A stretch of DNA of 64,000 nt from Pteria penguin (taxonomy: Eukaryota > Mollusca > Bivalvia > Pterioida > Pteriidae): assembly GCA_035048485.1 (NCBI GenBank), contig CM068587.1, positions 44,825,496-44,889,495 of the forward strand, written 5' to 3'. The position numbers and the translations under genes were made by a program. The number at the start of each line of letters is the position of its first letter. Position 1 is the stretch's first letter. Below, piece by piece: positions 24,143 to 37,342 of the stretch. A model generated the notes under the pieces. The model saw nothing but the letters and a program-made list of their open reading frames with translations. It searched no databases and was not told where the DNA came from.

Positions 24143-24753
24143 TTATCCACCGTATGTAGTGGATTATCCACCGTATGTAGCGGATAATCCACCGTATGTG
24201 ACGGATTGACAAAGGTGTTAATGATATATTCTAACCATTATCCACCGTATGTAGCGGATTGACAAAGGTGTTCATGATATATTCTAACCATTATCCACCG
24301 TATGTAGCGGATTGACAAAGGTGTTCATGATATATTCTAACCATTATCCACCGTATGTAACGGATTGACAAAGGTGTTCATGATATATTCTAACCATTAT
24401 CCACCGTATGTAACGGATTGACAAAGGTGTTCATGATATATTCTAACCATTATCCACCGTATGTAACGGATTGACAAAGGTGTTAATGATATATTCTAAC
24501 CATTATCCACCGTATGTAACGGATTGACAAAGGTGTTCATGATATATTCTAACCATTATCCACCGTATGTAGCGGATTGACAAAGGTGTTCATGATATAT
24601 TCTAACCATTATCCACCGTATGTAACGGATTGACAAAGGTGTTAATGATATATTCTAACCATTATCCACCGTATGTAACGGATTGACAAAGGTGTTCATG
24701 ATATATTCTAACCATTATCCACCGTATGTAACGGATTGACAAAGGTGTTCATG
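24143..24753. repeat. 53-bp tandem repeat
   Basis: About ten regular units (spacing 53 bp) of 'ttatccaccgtatgtaacgg' plus 'attgacaaaggtgttcatga' plus 'tatattctaacca', preceded by shortened 21-bp units. Units vary mainly at 'gtaRcgg' and 'gttMatg'. Confidence 0.9.
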
Positions 24754-25973
24754 ATTTCCAGCGTTACTTATATCTTTATGAAATGTGGTGGATAGGCTGA
24801 AATAGCTTTTGTCGATATGATCAGATTTTCTGTTTTTGAAGGGTTAAAATTTACTGTCTTTCTTACCTAGTGCTTAAGATCCTATCATTGGATTTTTATG
24901 TAATCAGGTATGTTGAGGTATCATTAAGCGATTAATTCTATGAAGTAATAGACATATTGAACAATGCTATTGATGAATATTAAAAAGATAAAAGACCTTA
25001 AAATATGTCCTTTCGAAATTCTTACGTTAATTTTCAATAATTCCGAATATTTTCCATTTAACACTGTCACTTACTACTGTTTCCTGTCCTTAGGATTATG
25101 ATATCTTTTAAAGCCGATAAAATACACATAATCAATCCTCAATTTTCAATATCAGACCTGCTCGCTAAATCGGACGTTTTGAAAATATTTTACTAAGCCG
25201 TACTGTAGTTTTCAATTTCTTAGTGATCATCGTTTCATTCACAGGTGTTACATTTCCTAGACCGGAATGTCAGACTAAGCATAACTTATGTTTAGTTCCG
25301 ACATTTCGGACTAAACTTTTGTAGTTTTCCGATTTGTAGGGAAAATTGATTTTGAAGAGGTAGATTGAATATGTTGCCTCCTTTCATCACAACAGCTTGA
25401 ATCATATTAAGACTCAGAGTATAGGGGTATCTGACTGGAGTTATGTCAAGCTTTCATACATCATCTATTACATGGTAATTTGGTACTTATTTGTATATCT
25501 TGTACATTTCTTTATGTATGACGTTAAATACAAATATTCAGTGTTCCCTTCTTTAAAGGGTCGTTTGATGTTTCCACGACGACAAATTTAGGGCAATTGA
25601 TTGGAACAAGGATGTAAATTACTCATTGATTAATATGCAAGAAAATATGGAAAAAGATGTCGACTGTGCCAAAGATTGTTTTTCTTGCAAATAATCTTGA
25701 GAACAATTAACGCTTAAGACTGAAGCGAACTTTTAATTACTATTTATGTGTCATTTCATTGACGTTTCAAGACTTGCCAGTGTCGGTGTGGTTTAGTGAT
25801 GTAGAGTTCACCTCCACATCGAAGAACACTCTCTGCTTTTGGTTCCTCATTTCCATTGGTCTTGCTGTACATGTAGTTTAATCATATTAGCAAAGGGCCG
25901 GGCAGGTCTCTCTGACATGTAGGAGAAAGAAAGCGATTTTTAGCAAGCCATTAAATATTCTAGTTCACTCTTT
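24754..25973. other. intergenic, nothing recognised
   Basis: AT-rich unique DNA. A short open frame at 25397-25591 has no family resemblance. Confidence 0.4.
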
Positions 25974-27628
25974 TTAGCTTACCTGAGCCGAAGGCTCAAG
26001 TGAGCTATTGTGATCAATCGTAGTCCGTCGTCCGTCCGTCGTTAACTTTTCACATTTTCGACTTCTTCAGAACTGCTGAACAGAATTTGATGAAACTTGG
26101 TATGCATGAAGTACCCATGGTCCCCTACAAGTGTTGTTGTTTTTGTCCAGATCCGTCAGCAGGTGGCGCCACCACAGACAAAAGTAGGTCACAGAGGGTA
26201 CCCTCCTTTAACAAACTTCTTCTTCAGACCGGGGCATACAGAGACAAACCAAATATATAGGAATGATCTACAGGGATGTCTGAAGAAGTGTTGTTATTTT
26301 TGGTTCTGTTCCGAAATCAAATTTTTGACGTTTTTTCGACATTTTTATGGACTTAGTAATTTCAATGCAGAAAAGTGTCATGTTTTTCAGTTAATTGATT
26401 ATGATGAGGTTTTTATGGCCTAATTTGATCATGATTATGGTAAGGAATATTATTGTGAAAGAATTTTGTCAATATCCAAAGTTTTGGATTTTTCATGAAT
26501 TTTTAAGACTTCCAAATAAAAGGGGAGGGGGGTGGCCATTTTTCTCATTTTCAACTTTTTCTGCAAAACTGTTTGAAGGATTTTAATAAATCTTTGTAGA
26601 AATAAATCACTTATGATCCCCTTCAAATTCTGTCGTTTTCGTCCAGAGCTTTTTACAGGTGGCACCACCACAGTCAAAAGTAGGTCACAAAAGAGTACCC
26701 TCCTTTGACAATCTTCTTCTTCATACTGGCTATATACAGAGACAAGTAGAATGCATGCAAATGATCTAGAAGGATGAGTGAAGAAGTATTGGAATTTTGG
26801 TTCCCTTCTAAAATTAAACTTTAGAAATTTTTTCAACATTTTTTTGGACTTGGTGATTTCAATACAGAAAAGTGTCATATTTCCTAGTTAATTGATAATG
26901 ATGATTTCTTATGGACTATTTTGATCATAATTATGATAAGGAATCTTATTTTGAAAGAATTTTGTCAATATCTCAATATTTGGATTTTCTATAAATTTTT
27001 TAAGACTTCAAATGAGGGTGTATAGGGACAATTCTTCACATTTTTAACTTCTGCTGTTATACCACATGAAAGATTTAAATGAAACATGGTATACATGAAG
27101 TACTATAGGTCCTCTATCAATTTTTACATTTCATCCAAATTGGTCAACAGATGGTGCCACCATGTCTAAAAAATAGGTCTCACAATGGTACATATACCAC
27201 TTGGTAATTAAAATATGGAGAGTAGCGGTTCAAATCCCACTGTGGTCAAAAAGTTTTTTTCATTTCTTTACACATCTAAATAAGTTTTTAGATGTTTCTC
27301 AACACTCAACATATGAAATTAGGCCATTTTGAATTGGATCTTGAAACAATTGTTGTTCATGACCCAGACTTGGAATCAGTCAACAAAAGGTCTCACCTAA
27401 AGAAAATGACAAACTTGTTGCCCTGAATCGCATCTTGCAGAGACAGAGCAAATGCTGAATATCAAAATCACCTGAATGGATGTGCAAAAACTGTTGTTTT
27501 TTATTTTGGTCTGAAATAAAATTTGACATATTTTCAACATTTGTGTTGACTTAGCCATAGTAATGCAAAAATAAATAATTCTTCCTTCATGCATGACTGA
27601 TAATCTAAGTACTCTGAGACCAAAAGCC
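25974..27628 (+). mobile_element. hairpin-ended element, copy B (right end decayed)
   Basis: The left end, 'tttagcttacctgagccgaaggctcaagtgagct', is followed by 'ccgtcgtccgtccgtcgttaac'. The interior matches copy D (cagatccgtcagcaggtggcgccacc; ttcaatgcagaaaagtgtcatg). It holds a B-box-like GGTTCAAATCCC near 27230. The right end keeps only 'tgataatctaagtactctgag'. Confidence 0.7.
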
Positions 27629-28341
27629 AATCTGAAGAAATTTTGACAAAGGAATGTACCTTCTAAGGCATATGCTACCCTGCTCTGGATCTAAGTCTTA
27701 AGGAATTTTTTTGTACGTACGTAAAATATCGTACGTATGATTCTTTGTAAAACGGCCCACTGATCTACAGTTGTGTGTCATCCGTCTGTCTGTCTGTAAA
27801 CATTTTCGACTTTTTCAGAACCACTTGAAGGACTTGGTATACATTAAGTACTATAAGTCGTCTACCAAAATTATTCATTTCGTCCATATCCGCTGATACG
27901 TGGCACCACTATGACTAAACTAGAAGAGTGTGTGTTCCAAGTTTGTTCATTTTGTTGAACTCGAACAAATAATTTTTGACATCTTTTGGACTTAAACATT
28001 TTAATGTAAAACAGCATGGTTTTCATCAATACTTTCCATTTCTATAAGTACTCTAGTAGGGCTTTGTAAAATGGATTCTTTTTCTGAATACTGCTGAGAG
28101 AAAGTCGACTCGTGTTCTACTCCTATGCAGAGCTTCAGTTTAGGTATCATATATTAGGCCAAACAAAATAATACGTATGTTTCCGGTCACCCGTAAAACG
28201 GCTCCGACCTGAAACATTTTTAACTGAATTGGTAACTGAATTTTGAATACCAATATTTTTACATATTTCAAATGATTAAAATTGATTGAAACACAACCAA
28301 AAATATTTGTACTTATAACCCCGCAAACAAAGTTTGGAGGA

Positions 28342-28343
<2 letters not shown>
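27629..28343. other. fragment of the same element family plus unique DNA
   Basis: 27780-27930 repeats the family phrases 'aacattttcgactttttcag' and 'acgtggcaccactatgac'. The rest is unassigned. Confidence 0.45.

Positions 28344-28432
<89 letters not shown>
28344..28432. repeat. (AT)n microsatellite, about 44 units
   Basis: Uninterrupted AT dinucleotides. The following 'atactaagcaaat' is itself duplicated. Confidence 0.97.
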
Positions 28433-28433
<1 letters not shown>

Positions 28434-28682
28434 CTAAGCAAATATATATAATACTAAGCAAATAACACTATAGCTTCAAAAATAACTATAAGCAATGGAC
28501 TTTAGTACATCTATCCATAAAATTCGGTAAAATAAAAACCTACCGGATAAAAAACCTACCAAAATGCACTAAAATGTTTTGATTTGATGGGAATACATAT
28601 ACATATACATATTTTCGGCCTAAATAACCTTTCCTAATATAATCAGTATTTCAGTATATTAATTCACGATAGATCAACATTT

Positions 28683-29018
28683 CAGTTCCTCTGCGTTGTA
28701 CATAAAAGTTTTGCTGCCTGTGATAGAATACTCTGCATTGCATGTGACAGCTCTTTGTAGTTTCTCTGCATTGCACGTAACAGCTCTTTGTAGTTTCTCT
28801 GCATTGCATGTGACAGCTCTTTGTAGTTCCTCTGCATTGTATTTGTCATTTTACAGGTTTGTGTATTTTCTCTGCATTGCATGTGACAGCTCTTGGTAGT
28901 TTCACTGCATTGCATGTGACGGCTCTTTGTAGTTTCTTTGCATTGCATGTGACAGTTCTTCGTAGTTTGTCTGCATTGCGTGTGACAGCTTTTTGTAATT
29001 CCTTTGTATTGCATTGGA
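28683..29018. repeat. 33-bp tandem array, block 1
   Basis: The unit is 'agctctttgtagtttctctg' plus 'cattgcatgtgac'. At 33 bp (11 codons) it is open on both strands, giving repetitive peptides (MQRNYKELSHA on the minus strand). The block lies in a larger unit with a shared leader (cagttcctctgcgttgtaca) and trailer (cattggattttagagggaatg). Confidence 0.9.
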
Positions 29019-29220
29019 TTTTAGAGGGAATGAGGATGCAGGGGCTTTAGTAAATCTATCCATAAAAATCGGAAAAATAAAAAGTTTGTCCTACTACCTT
29101 ACTTCCAATAAAATGTCTGATTTGATAGGAAACCTATATATTACTTTTAGGCCTAAATAACCTTTCCTAATATAATGCTATTATTTCAGTTTATGAATTC
29201 ACAATAGATCATCATTTCAG

Positions 29221-29817
29221 TTCCTCTGCGTTGTACATAAAAGTTTTGCTGCCTGTGATAGAATACTCTGCATTGCATGTGACAGCTCTTTGTAGTTTCT
29301 CTGCATTGCATGTGATAAGCTCTTTACAGTTTCTCGCCATTGCATGTGGCAGTTCTTTGTAGTTCCTATGCATTGCATGTGGCAGTTCTTTGTAGTTCCT
29401 ATGCATTGCATGTGACAGCTCTGTGTACTTTCTCTACATTGCATGTGACAGCTCTTTGCAGTTTCTCTGCCATTGAATGTGACAAGCTCTTTGCAGTTTC
29501 TCTGCATAGCATGTGAAAGCTCTTTGTAGTTTCTCTGCATTGCATGTGACAGCTCTTTGTAGTTTCTCTGCATTGCATGTGACAGCTCTTTGTAGTTCCT
29601 CTACATTGCATGTGACAGTTCTTTGTAGTTTCTCTTCATTGCATGTGACAGCTCTTTGTAGTTTCTCTGCATTGCATGTGACAGCTCTTTGTAGTTTCTC
29701 TTCATTGCATGTGACAGCTCTTTGTAGTTTCTCTTCATTGCATTTGACAGTTCTTTGTAGTTTGTCTGCATTGCATGTGACAGCTCTTTGTACTTCCTCT
29801 GCATTGCATTGGATTTA
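29221..29817. repeat. 33-bp tandem array, block 2
   Basis: About 18 copies of the same 33-bp unit, with the same leader (gcgttgtacataaaagtttt) and trailer as block 1. Confidence 0.92.
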
Positions 29818-29857
29818 GAGGGAATGAGGATGCAGGGGCTATAGTACATTTATCAAT

Positions 29858-32163
29858 AACAAGAGGCCCAAGTGGGCCTATATCGCTCACCTGAGTACCT
29901 AGATGATCAGTCATGCATGAAGGAAGAATTCATTTATTTTTGCATGAATGTGACTAAGTCAACACAGATGTTGAAAATATGTCAAATTTTATTTCAGGCT
30001 AGAATAAAAAACAACACTTTTTTGCACTTCCACTCAGGTGATTTTGATATTAAGCATTTCCTTTGTCTCTGCAAGATGTCATTCAGGGCAACAAGTTAGT
30101 CATTTTCTTTAGGTGGGGCCTTTTGTTGACTGATTTTAAGTCTGGGTCATGAACAACAATTGTTTCAAATATTGTCCAGATCTAACTTAAAATTTCATAT
30201 GTTGAGTGTTGAGAAACATCTAAAAACTTATTTAGATGTGTAAAGAAATGAAAAAAAAATTTTTGACCACAGCTGGATTTGAACCGCTACTCTCCATATT
30301 TCAAATACCAAGTGGTATATGTACCATTGTGAGAACTGCTTTTTAGACATGGTGACATTATCTGTTAACCAATTTGGAAGAAATTTACCATATTGATAGA
30401 GGACCTTTAGTACTTCATGTATTCCATGTTTCATTAAAATCTTTCATGCGGTATAACAGCAGAAGTGAAAAATGTGATTGAATTGTTCCTATACACCCTC
30501 ATTTGGAAGTCTTAAAAAATTCATAGAAAATCCAAAAATTGAGATATTGACAAAATTCTTTCAAAGTAACAATCCTTACCATAATTATGATCACAATAGT
30601 CCATAAGAAATCATCATTATCAATTAACTAGGAAATATGACACTTTTTTTCTGCAAAGTCCAAAGAAATGTCGAAAAAAAATTCTAAAATTTGATTTTGA
30701 AAGGGAACCAAAATGACAATACGTTTTCACTCATCCCTCTAGATCATTTCTATGCATTCTGTTTGTCTCTGTATACAGCCCATATGAAAAAGAATATTGT
30801 TAAAGGAGGGAACTCTTTTGTGACCTACTTTTGACTATGGTGGCGCCACCTGTAAAGAGGTCTGGACAAAAACAACAGAATTTGAAGAGGATCATAAGTG
30901 ACTTATTTCTACCAAGATTTATTAAAATCCTTCAAACAGTTTTGTAGAAAAAGTTGAAAATGTGAAAAATGGCCTCTCCCCCCCCCCCTTTTTTTTTTGG
31001 AAGTCTTAAATGTAAAATTCCTAATTTCATATCTTGAGTGTTGAAAAACATCTAAAAACTTATTTAGATGTGTAAAAAAAAAAAAAAAATTTTTTGACCA
31101 CAGCTGGATTTGAACCGCTACTCTCCATATTTCAATTACCAAGTGGTATATGTACCATTGTGAGACCTACTTTTTAGACATGGTGGCATTATCTGTTAAA
31201 CAATTTGGATGAAATTTACCAAATTGATAGAAGACTTTTGGTACTTCATGTATTCCATGTTTCATTAAAATCTTTCATGTGGTTTTATAGAAAAAGTTGA
31301 AAATGTGAAAAATGGCCAACCCCCCCTTTTTTCTGGAAGTCTTAAAAAATCATAAAAAATCCAAAAATTGAGATAACGACAAAATTCTTTCACAATACTA
31401 TTCCTTACCACAATTTTGATCAAAATAGTCATTAAGAAATCATCAATATCAATTAACTGAAAAACATGACACTTTTCTTCATTGAAATGACCAAGTCCAG
31501 AAACACGTCAAAAAAGCGTAAATTTCTATTTGACGGATCTTAACCCCGAACACAATTTTTAATAACCCATCTTTATAGATTGTTGAAATGCAATTAGTTT
31601 CCCCATTTATTTACTGGTTCTGGAGAAGAAGATGTTTGAAGAGGGGTACCCTTTCGGGCACTTTTGGTCCCGCCCTGGATCCACCCCTGAGGGAATCTGG
31701 ATCCAGAACACAAACTTGGTAGAGGACCTTGAGTACTTACTTCCTATGAGGTTTGATGAAATTCTGTGCAGCCAATCTGGAGAAGAAGTTGAAAATGTGT
31801 CAACCAATCAGAGCCAATGGCGGCCATCTTGGATCACGGATCGGCATAAAAAACACAAACTTTGTAGAAGACCTTGAGTACTTACTTCCTATGGAGTTTG
31901 GTGAAATTCTGTGCAGCAGTTCTGGAGGAGAAGTCGAAAATGTGTCAACTAATCAGAGCCAATGGCAGCCATCTTGGATCACGGATCGGCATAAAAAACA
32001 CAAACTTTGTAGAGGACCTTGAGTACTTACTTCCTATGGAGTTTGGTGAAATTCTGTGCAGCGGTTCTGGAGGAGAAGTCGAAAATGTAGAAAAGTTAAC
32101 GACGGACGACGGACGCTGCACTATGACAATAGCTCACTTGAGCTACGCTCAGGTGAGCTAAAA
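29858..32163 (-). mobile_element. hairpin-ended element, copy C (interrupts the 33-bp array units)
   Basis: On the + strand it runs from AACAAGAGGCCCAAGTGGGC to 'gagctacgctcaggtgagctaaaa', so it is reverse-oriented relative to copy A. It contains two tandem copies of an interior block of about 836 bp (matching anchors near 30262 and 31098) and two to three 145-bp units near its end. It separates block 2 from block 3 of the 33-bp array, and the junction is filled in by comparison with 29046-29085, which is uninterrupted. Confidence 0.8.
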
Positions 32164-32310
32164 ATCGGTAAAATAAAAAGTTTGTCCAACCTACCTACTT
32201 CCACTAAAATGTCTGATTTGATAGGAAACCTATATATTATTTTTAGGCCTAAATAAACTTTCCTAATATAATGATATTATTTCAGTATATTAATTCACAA
32301 TAGATCATCA

Positions 32311-32852
32311 TTTCAGTTCCTCTGCCTTGTACATAAAAGTTTTGCTGTCTGTGGTAGAATACTCTGCATTGCATGTGACAGCTCTTTGTAGTTTCTCTAC
32401 ACTAAAATTGCATGTGACAGCTCTTTGCAGTTTCTCTGCATTGCATGTGACAGGCTCTTTGCAGTTTCTCTGCATTGCATGTGACAACTCTTTGTATTTC
32501 ACTGCATAGCATGTGACAACTCTTTGTATTTCACTGCATAGCATGTGACAGCTCTTGGTAGGTTCTATACATGGTATTTAACAGCTCTTTGTAGTTCCTT
32601 TGCATTGCATGTGGCATCTATTGGTAGTTTCACTGCATTGCATGTCATAGCTCTTTGTAGTTTGACTGCATTGCATGTGACAGTTCTTTGTAGTTTCGTT
32701 ACATTGCATGTGACAGCTCTTTGTATTTTCTCTGCACTGAATGTGACAGCTCTTTGTAGTTATCTGCATTGCATTTGTCATTTGACAGCTCCTTGAGGTT
32801 TCCCTGCATTGCATGTGACAGCTCTTTGCAGTTCCTCTGCATTGCATTGGAT
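32311..32852. repeat. 33-bp tandem array, block 3
   Basis: The same leader and 33-bp unit as blocks 1 and 2, but more diverged (tatttcactgcatagcatgtgac variants). It follows the insertion of copy C. Confidence 0.88.
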
Positions 32853-32861
32853 TTAGAGAGA

Positions 32862-32999
32862 GGGGATTGCAGGAAAATTTTATCAGAAAAAAGGGTCATT
32901 TTCGACCATTTTTAGGGTCGCAACCCCCATTTCCGGACCAAATAATGCAAAACATTAGTCATGGGAGTCTGCAACCCCCTTTCTAGATCCGCCTATGCA
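32862..32999. mobile_element. short MITE fragment related to 44.0-44.2 kb
   Basis: It shares 'cattttcgaccatttttagggt', 'gcaaccccc' and 'gcaaaacattagtcat.ggagtctgcaacccc', and the end 'ctagatccgcctatg', with the element at 44016-44218. The left end blurs into the 33-bp trailer. Confidence 0.5.
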
Positions 33000-33423
33000 T
33001 TGTGTGTGTCAGTTATTTAAAGTTTCTCTGCACTGCATGTGACAGCTTTGCTCCCTGTGATACATAACTACGTCAGTTATCTCGTGTAGGTTAGGCACAG
33101 GCTACTTGTGTGTTTGTATTAAGTAGATCAAGTGATCTCGTTGCATTTGTTGCCCATTACAAAGTTCCTTTTTTCTAATCTATTCCCATTTAGTTCATAC
33201 AATAAATCATGGCAACTATTTCCTGGAACACAATGTATATGTATTCTACCAGATCTAGCAATTTTACGACAATCGATATATTGCTGATTATGAAAGGAAC
33301 GATTTCTTAAAATATCGGTAATGCGATTAAGTGTTGTTCTTTATTAGCACAAGTATTTTACCAAGTCTTCGTCACTGCTTCCTTTAAACATCTGCAACCA
33401 TATATACATCCAGACTGGGATAA
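33000..33423. other. intergenic, nothing recognised
   Basis: A last stray copy of the 33-bp motif (gtttctctgcactgcatgtgac) lies near 33020. Otherwise unique DNA. Confidence 0.4.
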
Positions 33424-33653
33424 TACGGAAGCCTATCCATGCCACATAAATAAATGATTATGTCGTTATAACAATTTACATGTAGTTATTACGGCTTAAT
33501 ATATCGTTATTACGACATACCACGGATGTCATTATTACGACTCTTTACCATCTTGTTATAATGAATTATGAAATAAGGAGATATAAAGTCGTAATAACAT
33601 GATCATATGTTGTAATAACGACATCCTTTTTGTGGCACGTATGGGCCTCCGTA
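33424..33653. mobile_element. 230-bp MITE with palindromic interior
   Basis: The terminal inverted repeats are TACGGAAGCCTATCCATGCC on the left and, read from the right end, TACGGAGGCCCATACGTGCC. The interior is a set of imperfect palindromes of the 'tcgttattacga / gtcgttataac' kind. A GGATA on both sides may be the target duplication but is not certain. Confidence 0.7.
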
Positions 33654-33869
33654 GGATATGTATGCATACATACGTACATACATATATATGGTTACATCGT
33701 TAAGAAACTGTATCTTCAGAGGAGCCGCGTAGAATAAAGAGTAATGAGTTATATGCTTTTGTTTTTTAAAAGTGCGACGAGAGGAATTTTTTATAGATTC
33801 TCTTCGGAAGTACGATTTTTAACCGTGCATTAATTTGGACATTGAACTTGTAAATCATGTGCTTTCATA

Positions 33870-34853
33870 GTGTGCTTATACCCCGTCTGTATATAACAGA
33901 CCCATAGTGTTATAACCAAGACATACACAGACATACCCCGTGTCTACATATACCAGTTCCATAGTGTTATAACCAGGACATACAGAGACATACCCCGTGT
34001 CTACATATACCAATTCCATAGTGTTATAACCGAGACATACCCCTTGTCTACATATACCAGTTTCATAATGTTATAATCAAGACATACAGAGGCATACACC
34101 GTGTCTACATATACCAGTTCCATCATTAGTGTTATAACCAAGACATACAGAGACATACACCGTGTCTACATATACCAGTACCATAGTGTTATAACCAAGA
34201 CATATAGAGACATACACCGTGTCTACATATACCAGTACTATAGTGTTATTACCAACATATACAGGGACATACACCGTGTCTACATATACCAGTACTATAG
34301 TGTTATTACCATGATACACGGGGACATACACCGTGTCTACATATACCAGTACCATAGTGTTATAACCAAGACATATAGAGACATACACCGTGTCTACATA
34401 TACCAGTACTATAGTGTTATTACCAACATATACAGGGACATACACCGTGTCTACATATACCAGTACCATAGTGTTATTACCATGATACACGGGGACATAC
34501 ACCGTGTCTACATATACCAGTATCATAGTGTTATAACCAAGACATATAGAGACATACACCGTGTCTACATATACCAGTACTATAGTGTTATTACCAACAT
34601 ATACAGGGACATACACCGTGTCTACATATACCAGTACCATAGTGTTATAACCATGATACACGGGGACATACACCGTGTCTACATATACCAGTACCATAGT
34701 GTTATTACCATGATACACGGGGACATACACCGTGTCTACATATACCAGTACCATAGTGTTATTACCATGATACACGGGGACATACACCCTGTCTATACAT
34801 ACCAGTTCCATGGTGTTATAACCAAGATATACAGGGGCATATACCCTGTGAAT
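33870..34853. repeat. 57-bp tandem repeat (about 17 units)
   Basis: The unit is 'acatacaccgtgtctacata' plus 'taccagtaccatagtgttat' plus 'taccatgatacacgggg', alternating among three variants (aagacatatagag, aacatatacaggg, atgatacacgggg). 57 bp is 19 codons, and both strands are stop-free (frames of about 300 and 244 codons). These are treated as repeat translations. Confidence 0.9.
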
Positions 34854-35469
34854 ACGGAAAATATGTTCAAATGTCGTGATTTTAGAGACGTTTTCAGTAA
34901 AAATTGCTATGGTTCACACAACCAACTATGTGTGGTGCATGATACGGTCTATAGCTATGGCATCAAAGTAACAGAAAAGCCAACAACTTGCACGTGCCTA
35001 TCAACAGTTGTATAAATATGCCTCATACGAACATCGAGTATATTTACAACAATGACATGATGTATAAGAAATTTGTGATTCGCTGTTTTAGTCACGTGAT
35101 TGCTGACGGTATATAAATTTTTTTGTTATTTCAATTGTATATAAGACGCTTTCTTATCAACAGTTTTTTTGTAAAATTGTACATTAATGCACATAAACGA
35201 TATAAGACGCAGCATATAAAATGGAAATGAATTAATCTGCCGTTGCTCCCGGTGTTTGATACACAAATTTCATGGCATCATTGCTGTTTTCATGATCTGC
35301 ACTATGACACTATAGAAGTTAATCCAAGCTTCTTCTACGTCCGACGTCCATTGATCCCCTATAGCGGGTTTGATTGCAGTGATTAACTGTGGTCCCAGTA
35401 ACTGTAAAATATTCAGAGTATATTATAGACAAAAGTAATTACCAGATTTAACGTTTAAATATACAAAGT
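34854..35469. other. intergenic, nothing recognised
   Basis: AT-rich unique DNA between the 57-bp array and the microsatellites. Confidence 0.4.
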
Positions 35470-36350
<881 letters not shown>

Positions 36351-36371
36351 ATTATCATTATTATTTGTATA

Positions 36372-36465
36372 TCGGGTAGCTCAGTCGATTAGATGGTCGG
36401 ATGCATATGACAGCTAGGTGATTCGATACCATAGGTGGTGAGTTCGAATCCCCGTTGTGGAAACA
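36372..36465 (+). mobile_element. tRNA-like sequence, probably a SINE head
   Basis: An A-box match TAGCTCAGTCG near 36378 and a B-box match GTTCGAATCCC near 36443, about 65 bp apart as in a long-variable-arm tRNA. The ends do not form a 7-bp acceptor stem, so a functional tRNA is unlikely. Confidence 0.5.
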
Positions 36466-37066
36466 AATTCACATGGAATATTGGGTGCTTTGTTAGCAGT
36501 AGTGTCTTTGTGTTTTATTTATATATACTGCAGTCATATAACATTAGTTAAACACGCAAACAAGCTATCTTAATGAGCCTTGAATTTATTTTTGTTCAAC
36601 AATTGCTCTCTATCATGATTTCCTGATGTTTACGTTCAACGTATGCTCATCTCTGTCGAGGCTATTCTGATGTGTTAGATGCAGGTAAGGTGTTGGAATG
36701 TTGCTAAGCGCCCTCGCCTCAGACATTTACGGAACCGTGTTATCCTTGACATCGCTTTCCTACAGGAGTTATTATCTCGTATCTTGCCCTTCGCTCCGAC
36801 ATCTACCCGACATGGCCAACGGTTCAACGTGATCGGATTTCGGTTATGAACCGAACATGATAACGCTTTAGGCTATTTCCGAGCTTTTAACTGAAGGCTG
36901 TGAAAGGAAGAGAATGTAAATATATCCATTAATCATAAAAGATGTCCATTTCTTGACCAAGTTAATTAAAGATTTTTGCTTATTGTTTCGTTGGCAGCTT
37001 TACGTCGATTTCAAGTATTTCAACTATTTTACAGTCATATCACGGCGGTGAGCAGGTGACTCGGCC
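36466..37066. other. intergenic, nothing recognised
   Basis: Somewhat higher GC around 36690-36850. I could not connect this to a gene. Confidence 0.35.
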
Positions 37067-37342
37067 TAAGCTTTGGACACCTCGGACCATACAGGACACC
37101 TCGGACCGTACAGGACACCTCGGACCTTACAGGACACTTCGGACCTACAGGTAACCGGACTGTACAGGACATCATGGACCGTACAGGACACCTGAAACCG
37201 TACAGTCTACAGGACAACTCGGACCTTACAGGACACCTCTGACCTTACAGGACATCTCAGACCGTACAGGACACCTCGAGCCGTACGGGACACTTGTGAC
37301 CTTACAGGACACCTTGGACCTTACAGGAGACCTCGGACCGCA
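37067..37342. repeat. 19-bp minisatellite (acaggacacctcggaccgt)
   Basis: About 14 units of 'acaggacacctcggacc(g/t)t', with some shortened ones (ggaaccggactgt). Confidence 0.88.

Noticed and set aside
29872..30099. 75-codon frame repeated near-identically at 44957-45184
   Set aside because: It lies at the same place in sister elements C and E, begins with GTG in the terminal hairpin, and drifts with frameshifts in copies B and D.
34077..35015. Two long overlapping frames (244 and 304 codons) on opposite strands
   Set aside because: Both are translations of the 57-bp repeat, with no start context, domain or splice evidence.
36372..36465. Functional tRNA gene
   Set aside because: A and B boxes match but no acceptor stem pairs, and the arm between is too irregular.
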